The notes under the pieces were generated by a model. The model searched no databases. It had not been told where the DNA came from and saw nothing but the letters and a program-made list of their open reading frames with translations. A stretch of DNA of 32,460 nt from an uncultured Candidatus Altimarinota bacterium (GTDB taxonomy: Bacteria; Patescibacteriota; Gracilibacteria; BD1-5; UBA6164): assembly GCA_937864295.1 (NCBI GenBank), contig CALMJA010000091.1, positions 1 to 32,460 of the forward strand, in the 5' to 3' direction. Made by a program: the position numbers and the translations under genes. Shown here one piece after another: positions 18,365 through 28,465 of this stretch. Each line of letters starts with the position of its first letter. Positions within the stretch are counted from its first letter, which is position 1.

Positions 18365-19612
18365 ATGCCACAAGACTATTCTATAAAATATAAAATTTGA
18401 GTTGATGAAGCAGGTAGATGACCTTGGCTTTGAAGTGTAGTAGCTTGTGCATTAGCTTTCAACCCAAAAAATATGCCAGAAAGTGAATTATTATCTCAAA
18501 TCAATGATAGTAAAAAATTAACTGAAAAAAAGAGGGAAATTCTTTTTGAAAAACTTGTGGAATATTCAAGATGAGAAAATCCAAGATTGTTTTTTTGAGT
18601 TTGAGTTGTTGATAATTATTTAATTGATGAAATAAATATAAAACAAGCTAATAGAGAGGCTATGAATAGAGCATTGATAGAACTTTCTAGAAAAATAGAT
18701 TTTAAAAATCTAAACTGAGTTTTTATTGATTGAAATGATAATTATAAATTTGATATTTTAGAAAAACCAGCAATTTTTATAGTAGAATGAGATTCTAAAG
18801 TTATAGAAATATGAGCGGCTTCAATTATAGCAAAAGTTTTTAGAGATAAATTGATGATACAATATAGTTTACTTTATCCAGATTTAGGTATAGAAAATCA
18901 TAAATGATATGGTACAAAAAAGCATAGTGATTATTTAACTGATAAAAGTAAAATAACTTGAATTCATAGACTTAGTTATAAACCTATAAAAAAGGTATTA
19001 GAATCAAAACCAAAACTTTTACTACACATTTGTTGTTGACCAGATGCAACAGTTCCTATAATGGATTTAAAACATGATTATGAGGTAATATGCTTTTGGT
19101 ATGATCCAAATATTCAACCAAAAAAAGAACATGATAAAAGATTGTGAGAACTGATAAAAATTTGTGAAATTGAAAAAGTAGATTATATAATTTGAGAATA
19201 TGATTATAAAAATTTTTTTGATAGGATAAAGTGATTTGAAGATACACCAGAAAAATGAGAAAAATGTACACATTGTTATGATATGAGACTTGAAAGAACA
19301 GCTTTGGAAGCTAGAAGACTTGGTATAAAATACTGGACTTCTACGCTAAATACCTCACCACATAAAGATTTAGAAAAAATGTTTTTTTTGTGAGATAAAT
19401 GGAGTATAAAAGAGACTTTTGATTCAGAAAATAAACAATTTTTAAAAGAAAAACTAGATTTTTTAAAAATAGCTTTTAGAAAAAATCTTTGATTTAAGAG
19501 AAGTGTAGAATATACTACAAAGCATTCTATTTATAGACAAAATTATTGTGGATGTATTTATAGTGATACATTTCCATGAAAAAATAATATTAAAAAACAT
19601 TTTACTTGATAA
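18365..19612 (+). CDS. Fusion of ribonuclease HII and epoxyqueuosine reductase QueH
   Basis: The 415-residue reading frame joins two known enzymes. Residues about 1-213 are RNase HII: VDEAGRG with D14 and E15, FIDGN with D122, GAASIIAKVFRD with D161 and the closing IHRLSYKP. Residues about 215-415 are QueH: LLLHICCGPDATVP (C223, C224), CTHCYDMRLE (C301, C304), STLNTSPHKD and YCGCIYSD (C395, C397). RNase HII cuts RNA/DNA hybrids and embedded ribonucleotides; QueH reduces epoxyqueuosine to queuosine in tRNA and uses an Fe-S cluster. No stop, ATG or frameshift separates them: the reading frame runs unbroken across IHRLSYKPIKKVLESKPKLL. All key residues are present, so both halves may be active. 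It is followed by two unknown genes in tight spacing. Confidence 0.9.
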
Positions 19613-19621
19613 TTTATTTTT

Positions 19622-19960
19622 ATGGAAGAAGAAAAAAATAATTCTTTTATTAAAGAAGTTCAAATTCTTATAGATAATTGTAATATTAAAGAAAATCAAG
19701 TTAATTTGGCTTTAATTTTAGGTTTTACTCAAGAAGATATAATAAATAAAACATTATGAATTAAGCATTTAACAGAGTTACTTGATAATTCTTTAAATCC
19801 AATTCCATTTATTTCTTTAGAAGATTTAAGATTAATTGTATTGGAATTCGATAGAGATTTATATAAAATTAAAAAGAAACTAAAGTCTATAATAGATATT
19901 GATTCATTAAGTTCAGAAGGCAAAGTTCTAGTTATGAGTATATTAGATATAAGATGATAA
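19622..19960 (+). CDS. Small helical protein, unknown function
   Basis: The 112-residue product is acidic at its start (MEEEKNNS) and appears all-helical, without cysteines in motif positions or membrane segments. It reads QVNLALILGFTQEDIINKTL, then SLEDLRLIVLEFDRDLYKIK. I recognise no family. It begins 9 bases after the RNase HII-QueH stop and ends 4 bases before the next ATG, so all three are probably one operon. Confidence 0.75.
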
Positions 19961-19964
19961 TTTT

Positions 19965-20663
19965 ATGAAAAAAGTATTAAATGATAAAATAATAAATATA
20001 GAAAATACACCAATGTTTGATAATAAATTTTTATTTTCATATTTGGAAAGTGATTATATTTGAGAAAATATAGAAATTTTTTATATGTCTGAATTATTAA
20101 AAAATAAGGAAAATACAGAACTTTTAAATAATCTTAATTGAAAATATGCAATGTACTCTGAAGTTTACTCTCCAAAAGACGAACTTGAAATTTTTGTATA
20201 TTTATTTAATTATGCAATAGATAATAATAAAAAAATTCATATTATTTGAATTACTTTAAAAGACGAACTTGATATTTTGGAAGATTATTATATAAAATCT
20301 GGTTTTTTAAGAGAGGATGTAAATTGTTTTGTTCCAGATTTTAAAAATTCATTAGTTACAGTTTCAGTAAATATTGAAAATTTAATTTGGAGATGAAGTG
20401 ATTATAAAGCTAATCGTGAAAAAATATTTTTTATACCCCCAGTTAGAGAATCTGGACAAAATAAAGCTATGTTTAAATGAATAAATAGATGAAGTATAGC
20501 ATGAATTTATATAAAAAATTATAATGATTTCAATATAAATTTTTTGAGTGATTGTATAAAAAATGAACATATATTGCCATTAACATTTGCTAATGTATTT
20601 AAATATAATTTAATTAATATTTGATTTAATGGTAAAGAAAAAGACTTAATAATTTCTTATTAA
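19965..20663 (+). CDS. Hypothetical protein
   Basis: The 232-residue product is soluble and mixed alpha/beta (IHIIGITLKDELDILEDYYI, then LVTVSVNIENLIW). The middle has the basic, Gly-rich stretch IPPVRESGQNKAMFKGINRG, with the last two glycines read from TGA, which might bind a phosphate or nucleic acid. The N-terminal half, up to a strand-helix around ELEIFVYLFNYA, is low in recognisable motifs. I do not know the family. It is the last gene of the rnhB-queH run and its stop codon lies within a terminator shared with the convergent PKD gene. Confidence 0.72.
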
Positions 20664-20671
20664 GTCTTTTT
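20638..20671. terminator. Bidirectional terminator between convergent genes
   Basis: A perfect 14-bp stem, AAAAAGACTTAATA (20638-20651) with TATTAAGTCTTTTT (20658-20671). The arm contains the plus-strand stop codon and the minus-strand stop abuts it. Runs of A and T on both sides suit both directions. Confidence 0.88.
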
Positions 20672-23400
20672 TAATCTGTAATTTCTACTTCAATACTATC
20701 ATCTAAAATATTTTTATTTGTAAAATCCAGCCTTAATGTAACTTTATAAATTCAAGGTTTTCAGTATGTATGAGTTGGATTTGCTTCAGTAGAAGTTGTG
20801 CCATCTCCAAAATTCCAAAAATATGAATTTATTTGTCATTCAGATTCGTTAGATGTAAAATCTATTCATTGAAGAGTAGGTGCTTTTTTCATGCTTACAT
20901 TTATTTTAGCACTTTGTGGTGTTGGTTTCAATATTAGATTTTTTGTTTTAGAATAAGATTTTCAATCTGTAGTAACAACTGTTAATTTTATTTCATAATC
21001 TCCAGCTTCACTATATCTTCTTCAAGGAACAATAGCATCTCTTTCTTCTTTTACTCAATCACCATAATCCCATATAAATTTTGATATATTACTATCTCTT
21101 ACTTGAGATTTTGAACCATCAAATCATATTATTATAGGTACATAATCACTATTTTTTATTATATCAAAATCAACAATAGCTTCTTTTTTATTTGCTTCAA
21201 TAAATATTTTTTCTGTTATTGTTGCTGTATTATCTTCAACTTTTCTATTAACAAATGTATGTTTAACTGTTATTGTATGATTTCATTCTTTATTTAATTC
21301 ATAAGTTCATGTTTTTCAAACAAAATCTATATTTCAGTCTGAATCATAATCCCATTCTATTTTTTGTAGAGAATAAAGTGTAGAATCAGCTTTTACAAAT
21401 CTACCATCAAAAGTTAATTTAGAGGGTGTTCATACTTCATTTAAAAAATATTCATTTAAATTTTGATTATATGTTGTATCTTTTATAAGTTCATCATCAG
21501 CATATATTTTTATTTCGTCACTTAGTTTTAATACTTTAGGTAGCTCTATTGTTCTTGTAATTATTTTACTTTCTCATGCTGAATTTATAAGTTCTACTTT
21601 TATTAGTTGATCTCAATAATATTGGAAACTATGCGTTATTTCACTTGATTTTTCTGGGTCAACTATATCTCAATTTCTAGTGTAAATTTGTTCTCATATT
21701 GTCCATATATATTTTTCTATAAATCAAGCTCAAGCATCATTTTCTAGATCTATAACCCTTAATTTAATATCTAAATCATTAACCAATCATCTTTCAAACC
21801 ATATATTTCAATCTATACTTACTTTATCTTCTCATTTTATTATAAATACTTTATCAAAATTATGTTGAGGAGTATTTGAATTATTTTTCTTAATAAACAT
21901 TCATACAATAGTATCTTCAAAAATAGGTTTTCATACAATATATTCACTTCATTTCCAAACAGGTTCTACTAAGTTATCCATAAAATACCATTCAATTTTT
22001 CATAATTCCTCAAGAGAAGTTGCATCAAAATTAACTAGTTTTCATCAACTATTTAATTTTTTTTCTTCTATATCTACAACATAAGATATGTTTATATAAG
22101 GCATTGATACAACTTTTTCAATTGCTTTTCATTGAGAATCAATTCAATTTATAGTTAGTTTTATATCTGTTGTTCAAATTGTATCAAAAGTTTTAATTAA
22201 ATGAGGTAGTATAGTTTCTTGTATATCTCAATTTCAAAAATTCCAATTAAAATTTTTAATAGTAACTCATTTTTTTTCTTCAGCTTGTGCTAAATATGTT
22301 AAATCAAATTTTATTTCAACAGGTCATATTAAATTTGTAGTGTCTTTTAATAGAGATCATACTTTATCGAATTGGTCACTCGTTAATTTTGTATTATCAT
22401 AAATTTGAATTTCTCAAAATGACATTTCTTGCCAATTTGGTAGATTTTTTATTTTTTGGTCTATAATCATCCATATTGTCGCTGTTGTAAAAGTTATTAT
22501 CATAAACAATATAGAAAGTATCAGAAATTTTATTTTTTTCTTTTTAAATTCTTTTTTTGTTAAGAAAAACTTAAATAAAAAAATTATTAATAAAATAGTC
22601 TCAGATAGTAGTAATATAGAAAAAATTATAGTTACTAATTGAGCTATAAATGCATTTATTTCATTTAAATTTATTCATAATCATGCAAAAAATCTGACAT
22701 CATCAACTGTTTTTGCACTTAGAACTATGAATCATAGGAATCATCAACCAACTACTAATCATACTATTGCTATAATAATCAAAAATGAAAGTATTTGTCA
22801 CATACTCATTTTTTTCACTTCTTTTTTTGCAGTAATAGGTTTATCAACTGTTTTTGCTTTTATAAAAAGTTTTTCTCAAAAATTTCCAGGAACTACTTTT
22901 ATTAATAATTGAAAGTTTTTTTCTTCAAAGTTAATTCATCAATTTCATTCTTGAGTTTCATTAGTATTTTCTAAATTTAATTTAGTAGCTCATTTGGCTT
23001 TTAATAAAATATTAGAATAAATAGGGTATTTTATATATTTTGTTTCAATTATTACATTATTTTTTCTGAAATCTATTTTTATATTTGATTCATTTGGTTC
23101 AAATGTAACATAATCATATTTCTTATCATCTAGAAAAAATAATATATCTTTTAAAGAAGTAATATTTATATCAAAAATATTACTTTCATTTGATTGAGTT
23201 TGATTTGAGATATTTATGTCTCATATTTTTTCATTTTCACTTATTTTTTCTTCTGAAGAATCAGGTAAATCAAACATTGAAACTAAATCATCATTATTGA
23301 TAATTTCATTGTTTTCATTAGTTCAGTCATTAGATTTTTTATCTATATTTTCTAAATTTCCTAGTATATCATCGTTATTTTCGTTTTTTGGACTAGTCAT
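20671..23400 (-). CDS. Large membrane protein with PKD domains
   Basis: The 909-residue product has an acidic N-terminal part, a domain around residues 100-190, three transmembrane helices (about 200-222, 240-268, 276-300) with a Lys-rich loop between the second and third, and a long C-terminal part with PKD-type strands, ending with NSYFWNFGDGTTSTEANPTH and TYGKPGIYKVTLRL, an almost textbook PKD motif. Another PKD-like copy is at about KFIGDYGDGVKEERDAIVPG. The N-terminus should be cytosolic and the PKD part outside. The cytosolic domain ends VVPGNFGEKLFIKAK, reminiscent of the N-domain of GspE/PilB-type ATPases but without a nucleotide-binding loop. It is the only gene of its transcript that can be seen. 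Confidence 0.82.
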
Positions 23401-23473
23401 TATTTATATATTATAAAATTATTTTAATTATAATACCATAATAGGCTTAAATATCCTATAAATATCCATTGAC

Positions 23474-23504
23474 AAAAAAAAAAGTCATTTTTTAATGACT
23501 TTTT
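23474..23504 (-). terminator. Terminator of the 49-residue protein gene
   Basis: AAAAAGTCATT (23479-23489) pairs with AATGACTTTTT (23494-23504); on the minus strand it ends in a T-run from the A-run at 23474-23483. The gene's stop codon is right at its edge, and it prevents read-through to the PKD gene. Confidence 0.8.
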
Positions 23505-23653
23505 TATAATGCAGCAGCAGCTTGATTAATTGTAAGAGCAGTTTCTGCAGCAGCAGTTAAGAAAATTAACATATATGTATTTGAATGAAAATTTGTATGT
23601 TTTTCATCCCATGCTTTAACAGCACCAATTGCATTTTGTATTTTTGTTTTCAT
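23504..23653 (-). CDS. 49-residue Ala-rich small protein
   Basis: The reading frame from ATG 23651-23653 gives MKTKIQNAIGAVKAWDEKHT followed by NFHSNTYMLIFLTAAAET and a TINQAAAAL tail. It has an amphipathic, lysine-bearing N-terminal helix and an Ala-rich, helix-prone C-terminus, with no in-frame TGA. It lies alone between the PKD gene and secA with its own terminator right after its stop codon. An intact frame with a dedicated terminator argues that it is real; no family is recognised. Confidence 0.65.
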   Translation of the reverse strand: MKTKIQNAIGAVKAWDEKHTNFHSNTYMLIFLTAAAETALTINQAAAAL

Positions 23654-23712
23654 ATTTCTATATGATTAATTATTAATGTAAATAAATTGTAACATAGTTT
23701 TTATTAAAACAC

Positions 23713-23750
23713 AAAAAAATGAAAAGTAAATTTTCACTTTTCATTTTTTT
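23713..23750 (-). terminator. Terminator of secA
   Basis: A perfect 15-bp stem, 23713-23727 with 23736-23750 (AAAAAAATGAAAAGT/ACTTTTCATTTTTTT) around an eight-base loop. On the minus strand it ends in seven T. The secA stop codon lies at its edge. Confidence 0.85.
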
Positions 23751-26358
23751 ATACTCTTATTTTTGTTACTTTATCATCTTTTTTTCTGTCTATTAAGGCA
23801 TTTTGAGGATTATTATTTTCTTCTTTTTTTATTTTTAATAATTCTTCTAAATCTACTTCATTAAACTCTAAATCTTGTTTTGAAAGATCAATTTGTTGTA
23901 CTTCTTCTATTTTTCTAATTGAAAATATAGATTTTACTACTTTAAATTCAATTTCATTTATTAAATCTTTAAATTTAAAATATGCTTTTTCTTTATAAAC
24001 TACTAAAGGATTTTTTCAACTATATCATTCAAAAGCAACTTCTTCTCTAAGTTTACTCATTGCATCAATATGTCTCATCCATAGTTCATCAATAGAACTT
24101 AAAACAATTCTTCTTTCTAATCCAAAGTATTCTTTTTCAGAAATAGCATCTTTTCTAAGATTTTCAAATTCTTCTATAGCAATATCACTTATATATTTAG
24201 CTAATTCTTCAGGATTTGAAATACCGCTTATATCATCTATTTCAACTTTATCATCAATAGCTTTTAATGCTAAAAATTCATTTACTTTTTTAATTATTTC
24301 TTTATTTCAAATATTTAAACTTTGATTTTTAGTAAATTCTGATAATACAAGTGCATTGATTTGAGAATTAATCATATTTCAAATATCTTCATGGATATTT
24401 TCACTATCAAGAATTTTATTTCTTCTAGAGTAAATAATATTTCTATGTTTATTTATAACATCATCATATTCTAAAATATGTTTTCTTATATCAAAATTAT
24501 GTCATTCAACTTGTTTTTGAACTCAAGTAACTCTTTTTGTTAACATTCCACTTTGAGCTAATGGTTCATCATCTGGAAGGGAAGCAAACATAGGTGAATT
24601 AAATACCCCAAAAAGTTTATCTCAACCAAAAATTCTCATTATATCATCATTTGGTGATATTAAAAATTGAGTAACTCAAGGATCTCATTGTCTACCAGCT
24701 CTTCATCTTAATTGGTTATCAATTCTTCTTGTTTCATGTTTTTCTGTACCAAGAATAATTAATCATCCCAATTCTTTTACTCATTCTCAAAGTTTGATAT
24801 CAGTACCTCTTCAAGCCATATTTGTTGCAATTGTTATTGATCCTGCTTGACCAGCTTTAGCAACTATTTCTGCTTCGCTTTCGTGATATTTTGCATTTAA
24901 AACACTATGAGGAATATTTTCTTTTTTTAATCTTTCACTTAAATATTCACTTTTTTCTACTGAAACTGTACCAACAAGAATTGGTTGTCCAGTTTTATTC
25001 ATCTCTTTTATAAGTCTAACTACATAATCAAATTTACCTTTTTCATTTTTGAATAATAAATCAGGTCTATCTTCTCTAGCTATTGGTTTATTAGTTGGAA
25101 TTACAAGAGTATCAAGTCAGTAAACTTTGTAAAACTCTTCTGCTTCAGTAAGAGCTGTACCAGTCATACCAGCTAGTTTCCAATACATTCTAAAATAATT
25201 TTGAAATGTTATAGATGCTAGAGTTTTACTTTCTTGTTTTATTTCTACATTTTCTTTTGCTTCTATTGCTTGGTGAAGTCATTCACTATATCTTCTACCA
25301 GCCAAAACTCTACCTGTATGTTCATCAACTATTTGAACTTCTCAATCTATAACTAAATAGTCTTTATCTTTGTGATAAACAGCCATTGCTTTTAGAGCAT
25401 TTTCTACATGGTGAATATCATTATAGTGATTTGAAACATATATATTGTCAATTCTTAATAGTTCTTCTATTTTTTTAATTCAATCTTCTGTTAGAGTTGC
25501 AGTTTTTTGTTTTTCATCAATTTTATAATGAACACCATTTTGTAAATGTTTAATTAATGCAGAAAATTGCATATATTTACTAGTTGGTTGATTGTCTGGC
25601 ATAGAGATAATCAAAGGAGTTCTAGCTTCATCAATCAAGATAGAATCAACTTCATCTATAATAGCAAAAAATAATCTAGATTGAGATTTATCGTCTTTTG
25701 AGATAACCATATTATCTCTAAGATAATCAAATCCTAATTCATTATTTGTTGCATAAACGATATCACAATTATAATTTTCTTTTTTTGCTTGTTTTCATTG
25801 AGAATTAACAACTACTCAAGTTGTTAATCATAAAGCACTATATAAAACACCCATTTCTCCACTATCTCTAGTAGCTAGGTAATCATTTACAGTAACTATA
25901 TGAACACTATTTCAAGTAAGTGCATTTAGATATGCTGGAAGAGTTGCAACTAATGTTTTTCATTCTCAAGTTTTCATTTCACTTATATTTCATTCGTGAA
26001 TTGCTAAACCTCAAATAAGTTGAACATCATAAGGAATCATATTCCAAGTTATGCTTCTACCATCTTTTAATTCAAAAGTTTGTCCATTTATAAGTTTTGC
26101 AGTAGTTTTAACTAGAGCAAAAGCTTCGCATTTTATTTCGTTTAAAATTGCTTTAATTTTTTTTGTATCTTCTGCATCTTTGAAATCTAATCATTCAAAT
26201 TTAGATTTAAATTCCGTTGTTTTATTTTTTACATCTTCTAAAGAGAAGTTTTCTTGAGCTTTTTCAAATTCTTTTATTTTTTCTATAAGTCTAGAAATTT
26301 CTTTTACTTTCTTTTCACTAGGGTCTCCAAAAATGGCTTTAATAATGCTTTCTATCAT
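23749..26358 (-). CDS. secA: Protein translocase ATPase SecA
   Basis: The 869-residue product has all SecA landmarks: Walker [21 protein letters not shown] near residue 128-147, the DEAD-like [56 protein letters not shown], and the second motor domain with TNMAGRGTDIKL and RIDNQLRGRAGRQGDPG. Both glycines of TGEGKT are TGA codons (25966-25968 and 25960-25962), which shows the recoding most clearly. The C-terminal Cys-rich zinc-binding tail of many SecA proteins is missing; the protein ends [11 protein letters not shown]. SecA drives export through SecYEG; secG is elsewhere in this window. It is a one-gene transcript here. Confidence 0.97.
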
Positions 26359-26445
26359 TTTTATTTCGTTTTTATAATTAAACCTTGAGATTATAATAAA
26401 AAAAAGCTATAAATCAAAAATAGTTTTTGCTTTTTTGAAAAGTAT

Positions 26446-26480
26446 TTATATACTAGTTATATACTTATTTTTAATATAAT
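26446..26480 (+). promoter_or_regulatory. Promoter with tandem repeats and apparent leaderless start
   Basis: TATAAT at 26475-26480 lies six bases before ATG 26487, so transcription should begin at or just before the start codon, and there is no room for a Shine-Dalgarno. Upstream, TTATATACT occurs twice (26446-26454 and 26457-26465) with an 11-base period, one helical turn, overlapping where the -35 would be. This looks like an activator or repressor site; no -35 consensus is present. Confidence 0.5.
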
Positions 26481-26486
26481 GTAAAT

Positions 26487-26897
26487 ATGAGAAAAATAAT
26501 TGTTTTATTAATAATGTTAACATTTGTTTTATCAAGTTGTTCAATAGATTGGAATGATGAAAAAGATAAGAAAATTACTGAATTGGAAAATAAAGTCGAA
26601 GAAATAATAAAAGAAAAAGAAAGTGATTTATTTAATAAAAAACAAGAGTGTAAAAAATATCAAGATACTGCATTTTTATTTCTTAAAGAATGAGACGAAA
26701 TTGACTCAATATTTTATAGTAAAAAATTAAATTCTTGTTTATTTTCATTTATAACATATGAAACAGTATCATTAGAAGGTTTTGATAGAGATTATCCAAT
26801 ACATGTTATAAGAGATATATTTACACTTGAATATATTTTTAGAGAAACTGATTATCCACTATGGCAAGAAAAAATAAAAGAATTTAAATGAGAATAG
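26487..26897 (+). CDS. Small lipoprotein with coiled-coil segment
   Basis: The 136-residue product starts MRKIIVLLIMLTFVLSSCSI, a short basic n-region, hydrophobic h-region and LSSC lipobox, with Cys18 the lipidated residue. Then comes a highly charged coiled-coil-like stretch (DKKITELENKVEEIIKEKES) and a globular part ending near IRDIFTLEYIFRETDYPLW. The lipobox fits processing by the LspA encoded at 16247-16672. It is the first gene of a four-gene operon with a HEPN-like protein, ruvA and rmuC, and one base separates its stop from the next ATG. No family recognised. Confidence 0.85.
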
Positions 26898-26898
26898 T

Positions 26899-27843
26899 AT
26901 GAATAAGTATATAATTGAACAAGAAATAGATTCTTTATTAAAAAATCATTATTTTGAATGACAAAAATCTATAACATCATTTGAATTTGAATGAATAACT
27001 TTTTCTGAAAAAAATTATTCATATTGAGAGTGAGCATTTTGAAACAAGTGGATAATAAATTGTGAGCTAGAATGAGAAAATTATAAAGATGTTTTAAATA
27101 TATATTCTTATAAAATTAGTAAAATAATTCCAAAAATTTCTTTTATAGGACAAGCATATATAAATTATAACTATTGAAGTTTATTAGTAAAAAAATGAGA
27201 TATTTGATTATTTTTTTATAGATATAATAATGAGCCTGTATGACTAAATTTTTGAAAAAATAAACAAGATATACTTTTAGATTTGTATTATAATAAAGAT
27301 ATCCCTCAAGAATTTTTTAGCTATTGGTATGATTTAATAAATACAACTTCATATACATGAAAAATTTTATTATTATGTTGTTCTATAGAATCTTTATTGC
27401 CTAAAAAACATAAATGAAAAACATTAAATAAAGAACAATCTGAACATAATAAAGAAGTTAACAAATTAAGAAAAAAAATAATTTGAAATGATTTAGATAA
27501 TGATTTATTTTGAAGAGATGATAAATGATTAAGACATAGAATTATTCATTGAGAATATTTTTCACCAGAAGACTTTAAAAAAAATTATGTTGTTGAAATT
27601 CATAATAGGATTATTGATTATTTTAATAAAGAAATAATTAATATAGATGAAAAAATACCATTATGAATTATTGATCCTCAAAGAAATTTGTTTATTAATT
27701 ATAAGGGTCAAAGGTGCTATTTAAAATGAAGTAAAAAATTTGAACTTAATATTGTAAATTTATTAGATAATATAAAACAAGATAGAATTTTAAAATTTAA
27801 TGAAGATACCTATAAAATAGTTTCTAATGTAGATAATTTTTAA
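26899..27843 (+). CDS. HEPN-like (ApeA-type) domain protein
   Basis: The 314-residue product has an N-terminal beta-rich part (about residues 20-150; for example NYKDVLNIYSYKISKIIPKI) and a C-terminal helical part. Around 160-220, LLLCCSIESLLPKK and KGLRHRIIHGEYFSPEDF carry R212-x4-H217, the Rx4-6H signature of HEPN domains, here in the LRxxxxHG form seen in ApeA-type HEPN proteins. HEPN proteins are often metal-free RNases in toxin-antitoxin or defence systems. No antitoxin such as an MNT protein is next to it. It is one base after a lipoprotein gene and 10 bases before ruvA. The substrate is unknown and the call rests on one motif plus the domain order. Confidence 0.6.
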
Positions 27844-27853
27844 CAAAACCACT

Positions 27854-28444
27854 ATGATTTCATATATAACTTGAAAAATAATTGATTTAGATTTCACTAA
27901 TATGACTATTTTAACAAATAGTTGAGTAGGATATGAAGTGCTTATAAATGAACTTACATATTCAAAACTTGCTACTATGGAAGAAGTAGAATTATTTATT
28001 TATCACTATAAAACAGAAAATAGTGAAAATCTTTTTGGATTTATAGAAAAAGAAGAAAAAAAAGTTTTTGGAGAACTTATAAAAATCTCTTGAATAGGTT
28101 GAAAAGTCGCTATGCAAATATTGTCTCTTTGAATTGAAAGACTTATTATGGCTATAAAATGAGAAGATAATAAAACTATAGAAAGTATAAAATGAGTAGG
28201 TAAAAAAATGGCTGAAAAAATAATTCTAGAATTAAAAGATAAAGAATTTGCCATAGATTTTAGAAAAACTGAAAATGTATTAAAAGCAAACAATATAGAT
28301 TCATCACTTCACTCTTCTATCAAATCAACTCTTACTGCTATGTGATACAATCCAAAAGATATAGACAATATATTGTTTAATTTACCAGAAGGAATAAATG
28401 AAACAAAAGATATAATTCCATATGTTATTAAAAGTTTGAGTTAA
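27854..28444 (+). CDS. ruvA: Holliday junction helicase subunit RuvA
   Basis: The 196-residue product has the RuvA order: OB-fold (residues about 1-62, with GVGYEVLINEL), two helix-hairpin-helix motifs (KISGIGGKVAMQILS near 76-90, and IKGVGKKMAEKIILEL near 111-126) and a C-terminal helical domain III that binds RuvB (LHSSIKSTLTAMGYNPKDID). RuvA binds four-way junctions and directs RuvB branch migration. Both HhH glycine hairpins use TGA for at least one Gly. It follows the HEPN gene by 10 bases and precedes rmuC by 21, while ruvB and ruvC are not in the window. Confidence 0.95.
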
Positions 28445-28465
28445 AATATTTTTTAAAAGAAAATT

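Noticed and set aside
19056-19273. Two overlapping minus-strand frames inside the QueH region
   Set aside because: They are hydrophobic and Phe/Ile-rich as expected from reverse reading of AT-rich coding DNA, and QueH explains this interval.
19021-19612. QueH as a separate gene with its own start
   Set aside because: No ATG, GTG or TTG with plausible context exists at the junction near 19000, and the frame with RNase HII is continuous, so a fusion is the simpler reading.
24811-25710. Fragmented secA as a pseudogene
   Set aside because: Under standard code the gene looks broken into short frames, but all interrupting codons are TGA at conserved Gly positions. It is intact under code 25.
26397-26437. 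Terminator between secA and the lipoprotein gene
   Set aside because: AAAAAAGC and GCTTTTTT can pair, but the intervening sequence pairs poorly and neither gene ends here, since they are divergent; possibly a chance feature.
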